The notes below the pieces were generated by a model. It saw nothing but the letters and a program-made list of their open reading frames with translations. It had not been told where the DNA came from and ran no database searches. From contig NZ_JQDZ01000067.1 of the NCBI RefSeq assembly GCF_000764205.1, positions 17,496 through 81,495 on the forward strand: 64,000 nt of DNA, read 5' to 3'. The stretch is from Thalassotalea sp. ND16A (lineage in GTDB: Bacteria > Pseudomonadota > Gammaproteobacteria > Enterobacterales > Alteromonadaceae). Position 1 is the stretch's first letter; each line of letters begins with the position of its first letter. Positions 1 through 8,767 of the stretch are shown here, piece after piece. The position numbers and the translations under genes were made by a program.

Positions 1-148
1 TAAATTGACGATGACTGCCGACACGGTATTGTGGGCCACCGACGATAATTAAGACCGCAGTTGCTATGGTCTTCGATGAACGACCTTGATGGATGATAGC
101 CATTAATTGCTGATCACAGACGTTTAGGGTTATCGCTAGCTCTTTCAT
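1..148 (-). CDS. Exosortase A-associated hydrolase 1, N-terminal part
   Basis: The reverse strand opens with ATG at 148 and reads through the window edge for 49 codons without a stop. The peptide contains the stretch IIVGGPQYRVGSHRQF, which is characteristic of the alpha/beta-hydrolase family called hydrolase 1, exosortase A system-associated. The start overlaps the stop of the next upstream gene by four bases (ATGA), the usual arrangement for translational coupling of the two hydrolases. The function in exopolysaccharide or acyl-group handling is unknown for the family. The rest of the gene lies outside the window. Confidence 0.8.
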   Translation of the reverse strand, partial: MKELAITLNVCDQQLMAIIHQGRSSKTIATAVLIIVGGPQYRVGSHRQF

Positions 149-945
149 GCCGGTTCCGGTGAAGAGATTAATGCTCGGGTCAATTCATAGAGCTCTGGCA
201 ATGAAAAAACATCGGGTACTTGCCAAAATGGCGGCGATTCAAAACAGTGCACCGATACGCTACCTTGCGGCCATTTGGCACATAGGTTTTTAGTGACGGG
301 GCTTAGCTCATTAGTGGCTAATTCAATCCAAATGATTGGGCTTGCAGGCCTCATATCATCATCAATTTGCAGCATTTCCAACGACGTTAACATCCGAGAT
401 GTTATGTTATAACCCGCGATTTCAGTGTTGTGACCCGCAAGTATACGTTGCCGCCAATCTGTGTTCTTAGCACTAGAATGGATAATGCTAGCAGCCTGTT
501 TTATCCGCAGCAACTGCCTGGCAAATTGCTTACCATTGGTTACTGGCTTCCATAATAACTGCTTGTTAATAGGCAATGCTTGATGGAGTTTTTTTTGGTG
601 AGCTAATATCAATAAAGCGCCAAATCGTACTCCCCATAATATAATTTTAGATATGCCTTGTTGTTTTAACCACTCACCAGCAGTTAACACATTTTCCAGC
701 CAAAGATCACAATCAGCCTGTTCCAGCTCTCCTTCACTGTCACCAGTACCAAAATAGTCAAGCACAAAACAGGGCAGTCCATGTTGTGCAAAATTCTGTG
801 CTTGTTTAGCCACAACCGCTCTGCTTAAATTGAGCTCCTCGGTAATCGCAGGTAAACACAAAATGGCAGCATCGGAGTTGCTCTTGCCAAATTGGCTAAC
901 AAATAATTTACCTTGCTTTGATGGAATAAAATGACCTTCTAACAT
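145..945 (-). CDS. Exosortase A-associated hydrolase 2
   Basis: A 266-residue alpha/beta-hydrolase-like protein. The strand and turn motif YFGTGDSEGE sits near residues 64-73, and the nucleophile-elbow region reads WGVRFGALL near residues 104-112. The usual GxSxG serine is replaced there by arginine, which is common in this exosortase-associated family and makes classic serine-hydrolase catalysis doubtful. It is followed by hydrolase 1 with a four-base overlap and preceded three bases upstream by an acyl carrier protein gene. That pairing suggests a role in acyl modification connected with the exopolysaccharide locus (inference). Confidence 0.85.
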   Translation of the reverse strand: MLEGHFIPSKQGKLFVSQFGKSNSDAAILCLPAITEELNLSRAVVAKQAQNFAQHGLPCFVLDYFGTGDSEGELEQADCDLWLENVLTAGEWLKQQGISKIILWGVRFGALLILAHQKKLHQALPINKQLLWKPVTNGKQFARQLLRIKQAASIIHSSAKNTDWRQRILAGHNTEIAGYNITSRMLTSLEMLQIDDDMRPASPIIWIELATNELSPVTKNLCAKWPQGSVSVHCFESPPFWQVPDVFSLPELYELTRALISSPEPA

Positions 946-948
946 AAC

Positions 949-1203
949 TTAATCGACTTTCTCTGCCACATAGTCAACCAAACTGCCAAAAGTTTCAAAC
1001 ACCTGTGCACTGATCTCATCGTCTTCAATGATAATGCCGTAATTATCTTCAAGCAGCGTTAAAATCGTCATAATTGCCATTGAGTCGAATTCTGGTATCG
1101 TGCCCAGAATAGCGGTCTCTTTGGTCAAATCATTGATGCTATTTGTCGACAAAACCGTGCCGAGTATTTCGCTAACAATTTTAGTGTGGTTAACCTTGTT
1201 CAT
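949..1203 (-). CDS. Acyl carrier protein of the exosortase A locus
   Basis: An 84-residue acidic protein of phosphopantetheine-binding type. The DSM motif at residues 40-42 supplies the serine that would carry the prosthetic group, and the rest fits a four-helix carrier fold. It is not the fatty-acid-synthesis AcpP, whose motif is DSL in a different context. It lies between the GNAT-fold gene (14-base overlap) and the hydrolases, an arrangement typical of XrtA loci, where an acyl-CoA ligase and a decarboxylase usually follow; those would lie left of the window. Confidence 0.88.
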   Translation of the reverse strand: MNKVNHTKIVSEILGTVLSTNSINDLTKETAILGTIPEFDSMAIMTILTLLEDNYGIIIEDDEISAQVFETFGSLVDYVAEKVD

Positions 1204-2290
1204 GATAGTTATTTTTTCCCGAAAAAAGACTAAATAATAATTTTGATTTTTTGATTTTTGTGATCATAAAAAACTTTAGACAAGCTAAGTAGCCCCGCAA
1301 CGTTGACTGATTAAACACTTGAAAGGAAAGCAATTGCTGATGTTTGTTCAACCAATCTTTCTTATATTCTTCGTTGCCCATGCCAAATTCAATTTTTGTT
1401 ATTCCATCTTCACCAATCAGCTGCTGGCTTAAGTGCATGGTTAAGATAGAGCCGACAGAGAATTGCCGGTATAGATCACTATAAGCCAACTTAAAAATGG
1501 ATGCGGTATTATTTTGAATAAACCATATTTGCGCGGCAGCTGGCTTTTCATCCACATATAATACACCTAAGCGTAACTTATTTTCGGCTAATGCCGTTGT
1601 ACATATTTGCTCAATAAAATGAGAACTGACCTCTTCTGCTTTCCAACTTTGCGCATAAATCGATTTATAAGCAGCGAAGGCTAAGGCAAAGCTTTCGACA
1701 TTGGAAATAACATCAATACGATAATGAGACGCCTTAGTCAGGCGCTTTTTTTTTCGCCGGATGGTATTGAGTAATTGTGTTGGCCGACTAATTTGGTATC
1801 GTTCGAAATCATCCAGATCATCTTCATACCAATTGCTTGTCTGTTTAAATAAGTTCACTACTTTGAAGTGGTTGCGGATGTTCCGTGAAGGGACTTCAGA
1901 TGCCACTAAACCAGACAATAACAACTGATGCCAGGTGTTATTACTGATAATAGCCGAAACAAGCCGATTAAACAGACTAGCCCTTGCTGAGCTTAACGTT
2001 ATGTTTTTTTGGAAATAACAGGTGGTACTCGCGGTATAACAACTTGTCAGAGACATCAACACCTGCCCCCTTAATGTAGACTTATGCAAATGCACTAATG
2101 GCCACATTACTATCATGTAATCATCTTTTATCAGGCAATGACACCAAACTTCGGCCTGTTCGGGCAGCATATATTTAGTGATATTCATTAACCAACTAAA
2201 AGAATGTTCAAATAAGGAAATATTAAAATCCGTTTCCTGTGACTGACTTTCCAGCTCAGATAAAGGTATTTTTTTATAACGCAAAGTCAT
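1190..2290 (-). CDS. GNAT-fold / FemAB-like acyltransferase
   Basis: A 366-residue protein with a C-terminal GNAT-like domain (about residues 180-330), including the stretch EFGMGNEEYKKDWL typical of the Acetyltransf_6/FemAB-like group found in cell-wall and polysaccharide loci. No signal peptide or membrane segment is evident. Its gene overlaps the acyl carrier protein start by 14 bases, so the two may act together, transferring an acyl or aminoacyl group to a sugar (inference). Start ATG at 2290 follows a GGTGG-type ribosome site. Confidence 0.7.
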   Translation of the reverse strand: MTLRYKKIPLSELESQSQETDFNISLFEHSFSWLMNITKYMLPEQAEVWCHCLIKDDYMIVMWPLVHLHKSTLRGQVLMSLTSCYTASTTCYFQKNITLSSARASLFNRLVSAIISNNTWHQLLLSGLVASEVPSRNIRNHFKVVNLFKQTSNWYEDDLDDFERYQISRPTQLLNTIRRKKKRLTKASHYRIDVISNVESFALAFAAYKSIYAQSWKAEEVSSHFIEQICTTALAENKLRLGVLYVDEKPAAAQIWFIQNNTASIFKLAYSDLYRQFSVGSILTMHLSQQLIGEDGITKIEFGMGNEEYKKDWLNKHQQLLSFQVFNQSTLRGYLACLKFFMITKIKKSKLLFSLFSGKNNYHEQG

Positions 2291-2347
2291 TGTCCACCTT
2301 TGAGATTAACATTTATGGCAAAATCTGAGTTGTGCCATTTTGGGTAT

Positions 2348-3793
2348 TTAGAGGTAAGCATCATTTACCAAAAGTTGCTTAAATCTCGAAATGATGGTCT
2401 TATCGAATAAGAATATGAAAGCAAAGTAAACCAAAGCTCCGATAATTATCAAACTGCATAAATCCCAAATAGAATTGTCGTAAAACGTATTGTCCATCAA
2501 CACAAAGTTCACCAAGAACATTGCCGCCCCGGAAATCATTGGTGCTGCAATACTCTTGAGATAATCGAGTGGGTTAATGTCTAAAAATTTAAAAGACCGG
2601 CGTAACATCCAAATATAAAAAATAAAATAGCTCAATGACCAGCCAACAGCAGCACCCAAAATCCCCCAATTAAGTCCTATCAGTACAGATGGAGGAATAA
2701 CCACGCATAAAACAGCTAAGTTCTTAGAGTTAAACTTCGGGTGACCAATGCCTGCTATAGCGGATTGTGTGGCAAGCTGATAAATGCGAAAAGGCATAAC
2801 CACAGCTAAAACTTGAATAATTACTGTTGCATCTGCCCATTTTTCTCCTAATAAGACTTCTACTAAAGGTTGCGCAACAGACGCCAGCCCCCAAAAAACA
2901 GGAAAGGCCAAAAAGGCAATGATTTTACTGCTTTGTAAATAATAATATGCCACATGGCGAGGGTTTTCTTTGACATTGGCATAGCCAACATAACTTACCT
3001 CATTTAGGGTTTGTGCCACTTTTTCCAAAGGCAGATTAGCCAATTGACTGCCGACTGAATAATAACCCAAAGACTCGGATCCAAGAAGTTTACCAATAAT
3101 CAGGGCATCCGCTTTGAGGAAAATAAAGGTAAGCAGACTGTTAACCATGGTGAACAAACCAAAATTAAAATAATAATAAAAATCTGAAAAGTCCATGGTA
3201 AAGAAATATTTACTTTTGACGCTCAAGTTTAACAATAAAACTAAAATTAGCGTAGATGCTAAATTGCCCAGAATAATTGACCATAAGCCGAAGCCATTTA
3301 GTGCCAATATTAGCGAGGTAACTGAATTGGTTACCGCTTTAACTAATTGAATTAAAGACAATCGCTTAAAATTCATTTCACGCTTTAAAATGCCCTCGGG
3401 AACGATAGTAAAAGATATCAGAAACACATTAAAACTGAGTACTTTGATGATGTTTTCAAGTTGCGGTATGGCAAACCAGTTAGCAATCAAATCAGCAGTT
3501 AAAAGCAATATCAAAACGAGTAATATATTGACAGTAAAAGCCAGTGTTAATACTTGCGAGTATAGCTTATCATCCTGTTCTTTTTTCTGTACTAACACAT
3601 CAGATAAGCCACTCACCCCCAGAGCAACCGCTAAACCAATCATTGCCGTTGAAATTTCAATGATCCCATAGTCTTCGGGCGTAAGGATACGAATTATGGT
3701 AAAAGTTACTACCCATGAAAAAATTTGTGCAAATAACTTGGCAGAGAGCGACCATTTCACACCAGATACCACTCGCGATTTAATGTCTAACAT
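2348..3793 (-). CDS. Oligosaccharide flippase, MOP/Wzx family
   Basis: A 481-residue polytopic membrane protein with about 12-14 hydrophobic segments. The N-terminus GVKWSLSAKLFAQIFSW followed by RILTPEDYGI is typical of WzxC-like polysaccharide transporters. It would move undecaprenyl-pyrophosphate-linked repeat units across the inner membrane. It lies six bases downstream of a glycosyltransferase gene in the minus-strand operon. A second flippase of the same superfamily occurs at 30281-31783, so the window encodes two. Confidence 0.9.
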   Translation of the reverse strand: MLDIKSRVVSGVKWSLSAKLFAQIFSWVVTFTIIRILTPEDYGIIEISTAMIGLAVALGVSGLSDVLVQKKEQDDKLYSQVLTLAFTVNILLVLILLLTADLIANWFAIPQLENIIKVLSFNVFLISFTIVPEGILKREMNFKRLSLIQLVKAVTNSVTSLILALNGFGLWSIILGNLASTLILVLLLNLSVKSKYFFTMDFSDFYYYFNFGLFTMVNSLLTFIFLKADALIIGKLLGSESLGYYSVGSQLANLPLEKVAQTLNEVSYVGYANVKENPRHVAYYYLQSSKIIAFLAFPVFWGLASVAQPLVEVLLGEKWADATVIIQVLAVVMPFRIYQLATQSAIAGIGHPKFNSKNLAVLCVVIPPSVLIGLNWGILGAAVGWSLSYFIFYIWMLRRSFKFLDINPLDYLKSIAAPMISGAAMFLVNFVLMDNTFYDNSIWDLCSLIIIGALVYFAFIFLFDKTIISRFKQLLVNDAYL

Positions 3794-3799
3794 AACCCT

Positions 3800-5002
3800 C
3801 TAAAGCCCACTAATGTTTTCGAAAATCTTAGATAATTCGCCAGCTCGATGCTTACGTTCATATTTTTCGGCCACTCTGGAGATATTTTGCTTATCGTCGA
3901 TTAAAGATAATATTTTTTCACAAACATCATCTTTACTTTCAGCGACGTAACAACCTGGCTCTTGCGCTAAAACTCTTGCCGTTTCACTGTCATTAGGAGT
4001 TACCGCAAATATTCTTTTATTGGTTGCAAAGTACTCATAGATTTTACTCGGCATTTGACTGAAACAAATTTTCCCTTGTATCACCAGTAAAGCATCGGCC
4101 GTTTGCATCTCGAATAAGCAACTTTTATGATCAATGACAGGCTTAAATTCGACAATATCAGCAATATTATTTTCGATAATCATTTTTTCATAACTAGTGC
4201 CGCACTTCGCTCCTCTAAAACGCAGCAGAAAGTTGGTGTTATTGATTAAGTTTTTCTTTTTAAGCAGTGCTAAAGCACTAAATAACTCGCTGGGATCGCG
4301 AAATGGAGAATAAATGGTTCCGGTATGTAACATTACAAAGCGATTTGAGTTTTTTTCTTGCTTTAAAGAAAAATCAAAATTGCTAAGATCGACGCCATTT
4401 TCAATCGTTTCAAACTTAGTTGCTAGCTCATCCGGATATAGTCGCCGATACATTTTCTCAGCAGTGTTTGTGGTAAAAATGGCCTTACTACAATAAGCAA
4501 TCACTCTTTTTTCAATCCACCGATGTAATTTAAATGATTGGTAAACACTTTCATCATAATGACATTGTAGTGGGTCTCTAAAATCAACGACCCAAGGCGT
4601 TGCGGTTATTTTGGCGATAAGCCCGGCAACCACATGGCTGGTTAAGCTGGGGGAGCTTGAAAAAATAATTGCTGGCTGATGCTTTTTAATTAACCACACT
4701 CCTTTAAAAAAAGCGGTAAAGACCCAGCTGACATAACGATCGGGGATGGTACAAAAAGAAAAATACTTCCCCTTATAAGATAAATACTTTACCGTATCCA
4801 AACAAAATGAGCGGTGAACGTTACCTTCGTCTTGGTAACCGTCATCTAACGCATCGAGATTATGGGTTGACACATTTACCGTTAGCACCTTGGCTAACCA
4901 ACCAAATTCAGGTAAATTCATTGAAAATTTGTATATTCTTTCGGTGCCAGGACTGCGACAAGGCGGATAATCAATGGCGACAAATAACACAGATTTATCC
5001 AT
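3800..5002 (-). CDS. Glycosyltransferase, GT4-like
   Basis: A 400-residue cytosolic glycosyltransferase of the GT-B fold. The N-terminal domain begins VLFVAIDYPPCRSPGTERIY, the acceptor-side motif, and the C-terminal nucleotide-sugar domain contains MLHTGTIYSPFRDPSE and the segment MPSKIYEYFATNKRI, which precede the usual donor-binding acidic residues. It overlaps the deacetylase stop by eight bases at its start. The sugar it transfers cannot be told from sequence alone. Confidence 0.85.
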   Translation of the reverse strand: MDKSVLFVAIDYPPCRSPGTERIYKFSMNLPEFGWLAKVLTVNVSTHNLDALDDGYQDEGNVHRSFCLDTVKYLSYKGKYFSFCTIPDRYVSWVFTAFFKGVWLIKKHQPAIIFSSSPSLTSHVVAGLIAKITATPWVVDFRDPLQCHYDESVYQSFKLHRWIEKRVIAYCSKAIFTTNTAEKMYRRLYPDELATKFETIENGVDLSNFDFSLKQEKNSNRFVMLHTGTIYSPFRDPSELFSALALLKKKNLINNTNFLLRFRGAKCGTSYEKMIIENNIADIVEFKPVIDHKSCLFEMQTADALLVIQGKICFSQMPSKIYEYFATNKRIFAVTPNDSETARVLAQEPGCYVAESKDDVCEKILSLIDDKQNISRVAEKYERKHRAGELSKIFENISGL

Positions 5003-5963
5003 AATGTTTTACCTTGTTTTTATTGAAGTGGTGACACAAACGTATTCCAAAGCGAGCTACATTTTTATCCCATGGGGTATAACGAGGAATTGCCAAAACA
5101 TCTGAACCTGGGGTAAAGCACCCCCAGTCAGTAGCCAATGCGCAGTGAAAACCTAACGTTAGCAGCATTTTTTTATGGGTATTGGTAAAGTCTCTACCAA
5201 ATTTACCATTGGGGTAAGCAAAATATTGGATATTACTGTTAGTGATACTTTCCAGAATTTTTTTTGACTTGATAATTTCTTGCAAAGCAACATCATCATT
5301 TTCCATGGATAAAATCGGATGTTGGTGAGTATGAGAACCTATGGTCATGCCCGCATTTTTTATCGCGACGATTTTATTTTTAGTTAAAAATACATTGTCA
5401 CTTACATCGACATCTAAAATTGAAATTAATTGTGCGATCGATTCTTCACGCTCGGCCAGACTCATGAATTTGTAAGCGATATGTAATTCTTGATAAGCAA
5501 GTTTTCGCTGTGCTGTTGTTGCGATAGATTGATCTCGATTGAAAACCCCTTGAATCGATGTTTTTGATGTCCGATGAACAGCATTAAATATTTTATCATT
5601 CCACAACAACCCTTGTTCGATACCGATTGTGGTAATGAAAAAAGCACCCTTAATGTTTAACTCATCAAGTATTGGCGTAATCACCGAATAACTGTCTTCG
5701 TAACCATCGTCTACGGTAATGACCACAGAGAGCGGGGGAACATTTTTTTCGGCAATAAGCTGCATCATCTCGGGCAGTGATATGACATTGAAATGTGACT
5801 TCAAAAACATCATTTTACGCTGAAATTCAGCGACATCCATGCCACCATCATCATGGTTAACTCGGTGAAAGTTTAAAACAGTCGCTTTGTTTCTTTCACT
5901 ATTTGCCACCACCATCCGGTAGCATTGAAAAAACCAATTTTCTATTTTATTTTTTGCGTTCAT
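4995..5963 (-). CDS. Polysaccharide deacetylase (NodB-like)
   Basis: A protein of 322 residues with a NodB homology fold. The metal and catalytic motif VVITVDDGYEDSY and the later SHTHQHPILS motif supply the Asp and His pairs of carbohydrate esterase family 4. ATG at 5963 is preferred over the upstream TTG codon at 5972. No signal peptide is visible. It would remove N-acetyl groups from sugars of the exopolysaccharide or its lipid-linked precursor. It is distinct from the XrtA-specific deacetylase at 17989-18843. Confidence 0.85.
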   Translation of the reverse strand: MNAKNKIENWFFQCYRMVVANSERNKATVLNFHRVNHDDGGMDVAEFQRKMMFLKSHFNVISLPEMMQLIAEKNVPPLSVVITVDDGYEDSYSVITPILDELNIKGAFFITTIGIEQGLLWNDKIFNAVHRTSKTSIQGVFNRDQSIATTAQRKLAYQELHIAYKFMSLAEREESIAQLISILDVDVSDNVFLTKNKIVAIKNAGMTIGSHTHQHPILSMENDDVALQEIIKSKKILESITNSNIQYFAYPNGKFGRDFTNTHKKMLLTLGFHCALATDWGCFTPGSDVLAIPRYTPWDKNVARFGIRLCHHFNKNKVKHYG

Positions 5964-6026
5964 TAAATTCAATTATCTCAACTCTTACCATCGACTAAAG
6001 TCTAAAAATATATTACCGTTAAAATA

Positions 6027-7304
6027 TTAGCCATTAAGCACTCTATGCTTCAACACATAAGAGATACCAATAAATGCAAAAATCAAATCAAAATACGCCA
6101 AGCTGACACTGGCGCCTGTTACCCCATAACCGACCAAGGATACCGTTAGCAGCATACTTAAATTGCCACACCACTCGATGCCTTTTTGCTTTGCTCTTTT
6201 TGCGACCCGATTCAATCTCATAAAAACTCCGAGTAAAATCATCAGATATAAAGCCAAGCCGAGGTAACCGAGGTCACCTAAAACTTGAAAGTAAATGCTG
6301 TGCGCCGCCTTCGGTTTGACGCTATCCGGCACCGACGGCGTTTTAATCCCGCCAAATTCATCAATAGCCCCTTTATAAATTCTCCATGCTATTGGATCTT
6401 GGCTAGCAAAAAAGCCGTTGCCAAATACGTTATCATTAGCAATTTTAACGGAAATTTTCCAAGCCCAAAGTCGCCCGATAAATGAATTATCTTGCTGTAC
6501 AGTGGCAACCGTATCCATTCTTTGCGTCCATTCAGTCGGTATAAAAGGCACGGCAACAGCGAGGCTTGTAGCAACAATTGCGGACCATAATAGTTTTCTG
6601 TTCGAGCGAATAAAAAAATACAGGCTGATAACGAATAAGCCGACAAATCCAGCACGTGAAAAAGTACCAATGACGGCGACAATGTTTAAAACAAGTAAAG
6701 CAATCAATCCAATGCGTAACCATTGATGTTTGACTTCACCGATCAAATAAATAATCAATGGTAAAGACATATTGATAGCAACGGCGAGATCATTTCGGTC
6801 AGCCAATAAGTATCCTTCGATACCCGATATACGGTGACCTCCCAGGGACGCTATAAATTTAATGCCCTCCATGCCAGCATAGGATGAAATTGATAAAATG
6901 ATTGCCCAAATCAAGGTGTCAATATGTATTTTTTTATAGGCAACAACCGTGATAGCAAAATAAAAGAGTAACACTTTAGAGAATTCTTCAAACTTTGCCC
7001 AGACGATTTCATTAAGTAAAGATTCTGAAGAAAGTGAGCTAAACAATGCAATAACCCAAAGAAAAAGAATCAATACTGTGATGCCATCCAATTGCAGCTT
7101 AGCTTTGTTTTTCACGAATAAATAACTAACAAACGTGAGTATGACAACCGTGAGGTTCATCCTAAAATTATTTGAAAAACCCCAGGCCCATCCTGCCGGG
7201 TAGGCAAAGGTGATCCATGCCCAGGCGCTCACCCCAATAAACGGTTTACGCAAAGAATAGTAAATTATGACCATGAATAAGAGTGTTACCGCAATATCGC
7301 GCAT
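6027..7304 (-). CDS. O-antigen-ligase-like protein, exosortase A-associated (putative O-glycosylation ligase)
   Basis: A 425-residue membrane protein with about ten hydrophobic segments and the large periplasmic loop of the Wzy/WaaL superfamily. The loop holds RLWAWKISVKIANDNVFGNG and the conserved AAHSIYFQVLGDLGYLGL signature. It matches the exosortase A-associated ligase family proposed to glycosylate or ligate sugar chains in the periplasm. Start ATG at 7304 is used. It overlaps the stop codon of the small upstream gene (TGATG), so the two are probably translationally coupled. Confidence 0.85.
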   Translation of the reverse strand: MRDIAVTLLFMVIIYYSLRKPFIGVSAWAWITFAYPAGWAWGFSNNFRMNLTVVILTFVSYLFVKNKAKLQLDGITVLILFLWVIALFSSLSSESLLNEIVWAKFEEFSKVLLFYFAITVVAYKKIHIDTLIWAIILSISSYAGMEGIKFIASLGGHRISGIEGYLLADRNDLAVAINMSLPLIIYLIGEVKHQWLRIGLIALLVLNIVAVIGTFSRAGFVGLFVISLYFFIRSNRKLLWSAIVATSLAVAVPFIPTEWTQRMDTVATVQQDNSFIGRLWAWKISVKIANDNVFGNGFFASQDPIAWRIYKGAIDEFGGIKTPSVPDSVKPKAAHSIYFQVLGDLGYLGLALYLMILLGVFMRLNRVAKRAKQKGIEWCGNLSMLLTVSLVGYGVTGASVSLAYFDLIFAFIGISYVLKHRVLNG

Positions 7305-7411
7305 CAATCATCCTTCTTATTAGAGTCTTCATCATTATCTTTTGATGTCGCCCAAAAAAACAAATACATAAGACAGCCAACGTCGACAATATAATATAAA
7401 GAATCAATCAT
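7304..7411 (-). CDS. Small single-pass membrane peptide, 35 residues
   Basis: An uninterrupted 35-codon frame begins with ATG at 7411 and ends with TGA overlapping the ATG of the ligase gene. The peptide has one hydrophobic segment (about residues 5-21, YYIVDVGCLMYLFFWAT) followed by a highly charged Asp/Lys-rich tail. Perfect fit between the flanking genes (three-base gap to the CapK-like stop, one-base overlap with the ligase start) argues that it is real. Function unknown; I do not recognise a family. Without comparison to relatives it remains provisional. Confidence 0.5.
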   Translation of the reverse strand: MIDSLYYIVDVGCLMYLFFWATSKDNDEDSNKKDD

Positions 7412-7414
7412 CGC

Positions 7415-8767
7415 CTAGCCTTGTATTTTACTGATGACATAACGAAATTTTCCCGACTTTTCGGCGGCAATATATGCAACTTCGTCAATTTCTATCGTCA
7501 CGCTTGCTCCCAGCCTGGCTTTAAAGCCAGCCGTAATTGCTGCTGTTAATGCCTCCGTTAATTGATTGGTTGGCACCAATAATATTCGAACAAAGCGCTT
7601 ACTTTCTTGAATTATTTTAAATTCGGAAATGCCTTCTAATCCTCGTAGGATATAAATGAGAGCCAAACCATGCATCTTGGTACCGTCTTCGGCAACAATA
7701 AAATCAGTGGTTCTTCCTTCGATGTCTTTGAGTATCGGCAACCCTCTGCCACATGAGCATGCGTCGGTATCAATAGTACCAATATCCCCGGTTTTGTAGC
7801 GAATGAAGGGAAAATCAGAGGTGGCCAAGTGGGTAATTACAATCTCACCCGATTCGCCATGACTTAACGGCTTGTCATCTTCGTCGATGATTTCAACTAT
7901 GATGTCTTCAGCAGATAAATGCATCTTGCCTTGTGGACATTGATGAGCGATAAAGCCGGCATCACGGCCGCCATAACCATTTGCCACCGGTGCATTAAAT
8001 ACCGTTTCGATAGTGTCACGCTGCTCGGGATATAAGCGCTCAGAGGTGACAAAAACAACTTTGATCCCCAACTGGGTCAAATCAATATGATGCTGTTGTG
8101 CCGTTTTAGCGATTAACGAAAAAACCGAAGGATAACCAAATAACATTTTAGGTTTAACCGATTTTATTTCATCAATAAAACCTAGCAGTTTTTGCTCTGT
8201 TAAATCGAATGCGGGTAACAGCCTTGAACGCAATAATTTATCTCTGAATAATCTCATTTTATCCTGTGAGTTCAATTCGATAGGTGAACCCCAGGCAACA
8301 ATCTCTTTATCACCAATATCCACCCCCCACCATCTTGTTGCTCGCCACTTTTCGGCAACATCATGGCTTACTCTTTCATTACCCAGCAAAAACTGCAAAG
8401 GCGAGCCGCTTGAACCTCCAGTCGTGAATAAAGTGACCGGGCCCGACTTATTGGATTTTAACTCGTCAAAATTTTCACGGACAATAGTCTTGGTTAAAAA
8501 AGGCAACTGGGCTAAATCAGCGACAGATTTAATCTGATTTGGCTGCAAGTTAGCGTCGGCAAAAACCTTTCTGAAGTAAGGCACATCGTTGACCGTTTTT
8601 TGTAGAAAGTTGCTCAGTCTGGCGTCCTGTGCTGCAAGTATTTTGTTTGTTGAGAACCATTGGGATTGTTCCAAAGATTTACGAATGGCGACGGTATTAT
8701 GCTTTTTGATCTGCTCATGCAGCGGAAACAATACCTTAGCCACAAATTTAGTGTAGAAACTAGTCAT
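7415..8767 (-). CDS. CapK/PaaK-like AMP-forming ligase
   Basis: A 450-residue member of the phenylacetate-CoA ligase/CapK family. The nucleotide-binding loop reads LFTTGGSSGSPLQF, followed by RWWGVDIGDKEIVAWGSP and the adenylation motif YKTGDIGTID. ATG at 8767 is chosen because it follows an AAGGG site and overlaps the upstream glycosyltransferase stop by eight bases; an upstream in-frame start at 8812 would intrude far into that gene. Family members in capsule and XrtA loci are thought to activate a carboxylic acid for attachment to sugar; the substrate is unknown. Confidence 0.85.
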   Translation of the reverse strand: MTSFYTKFVAKVLFPLHEQIKKHNTVAIRKSLEQSQWFSTNKILAAQDARLSNFLQKTVNDVPYFRKVFADANLQPNQIKSVADLAQLPFLTKTIVRENFDELKSNKSGPVTLFTTGGSSGSPLQFLLGNERVSHDVAEKWRATRWWGVDIGDKEIVAWGSPIELNSQDKMRLFRDKLLRSRLLPAFDLTEQKLLGFIDEIKSVKPKMLFGYPSVFSLIAKTAQQHHIDLTQLGIKVVFVTSERLYPEQRDTIETVFNAPVANGYGGRDAGFIAHQCPQGKMHLSAEDIIVEIIDEDDKPLSHGESGEIVITHLATSDFPFIRYKTGDIGTIDTDACSCGRGLPILKDIEGRTTDFIVAEDGTKMHGLALIYILRGLEGISEFKIIQESKRFVRILLVPTNQLTEALTAAITAGFKARLGASVTIEIDEVAYIAAEKSGKFRYVISKIQG

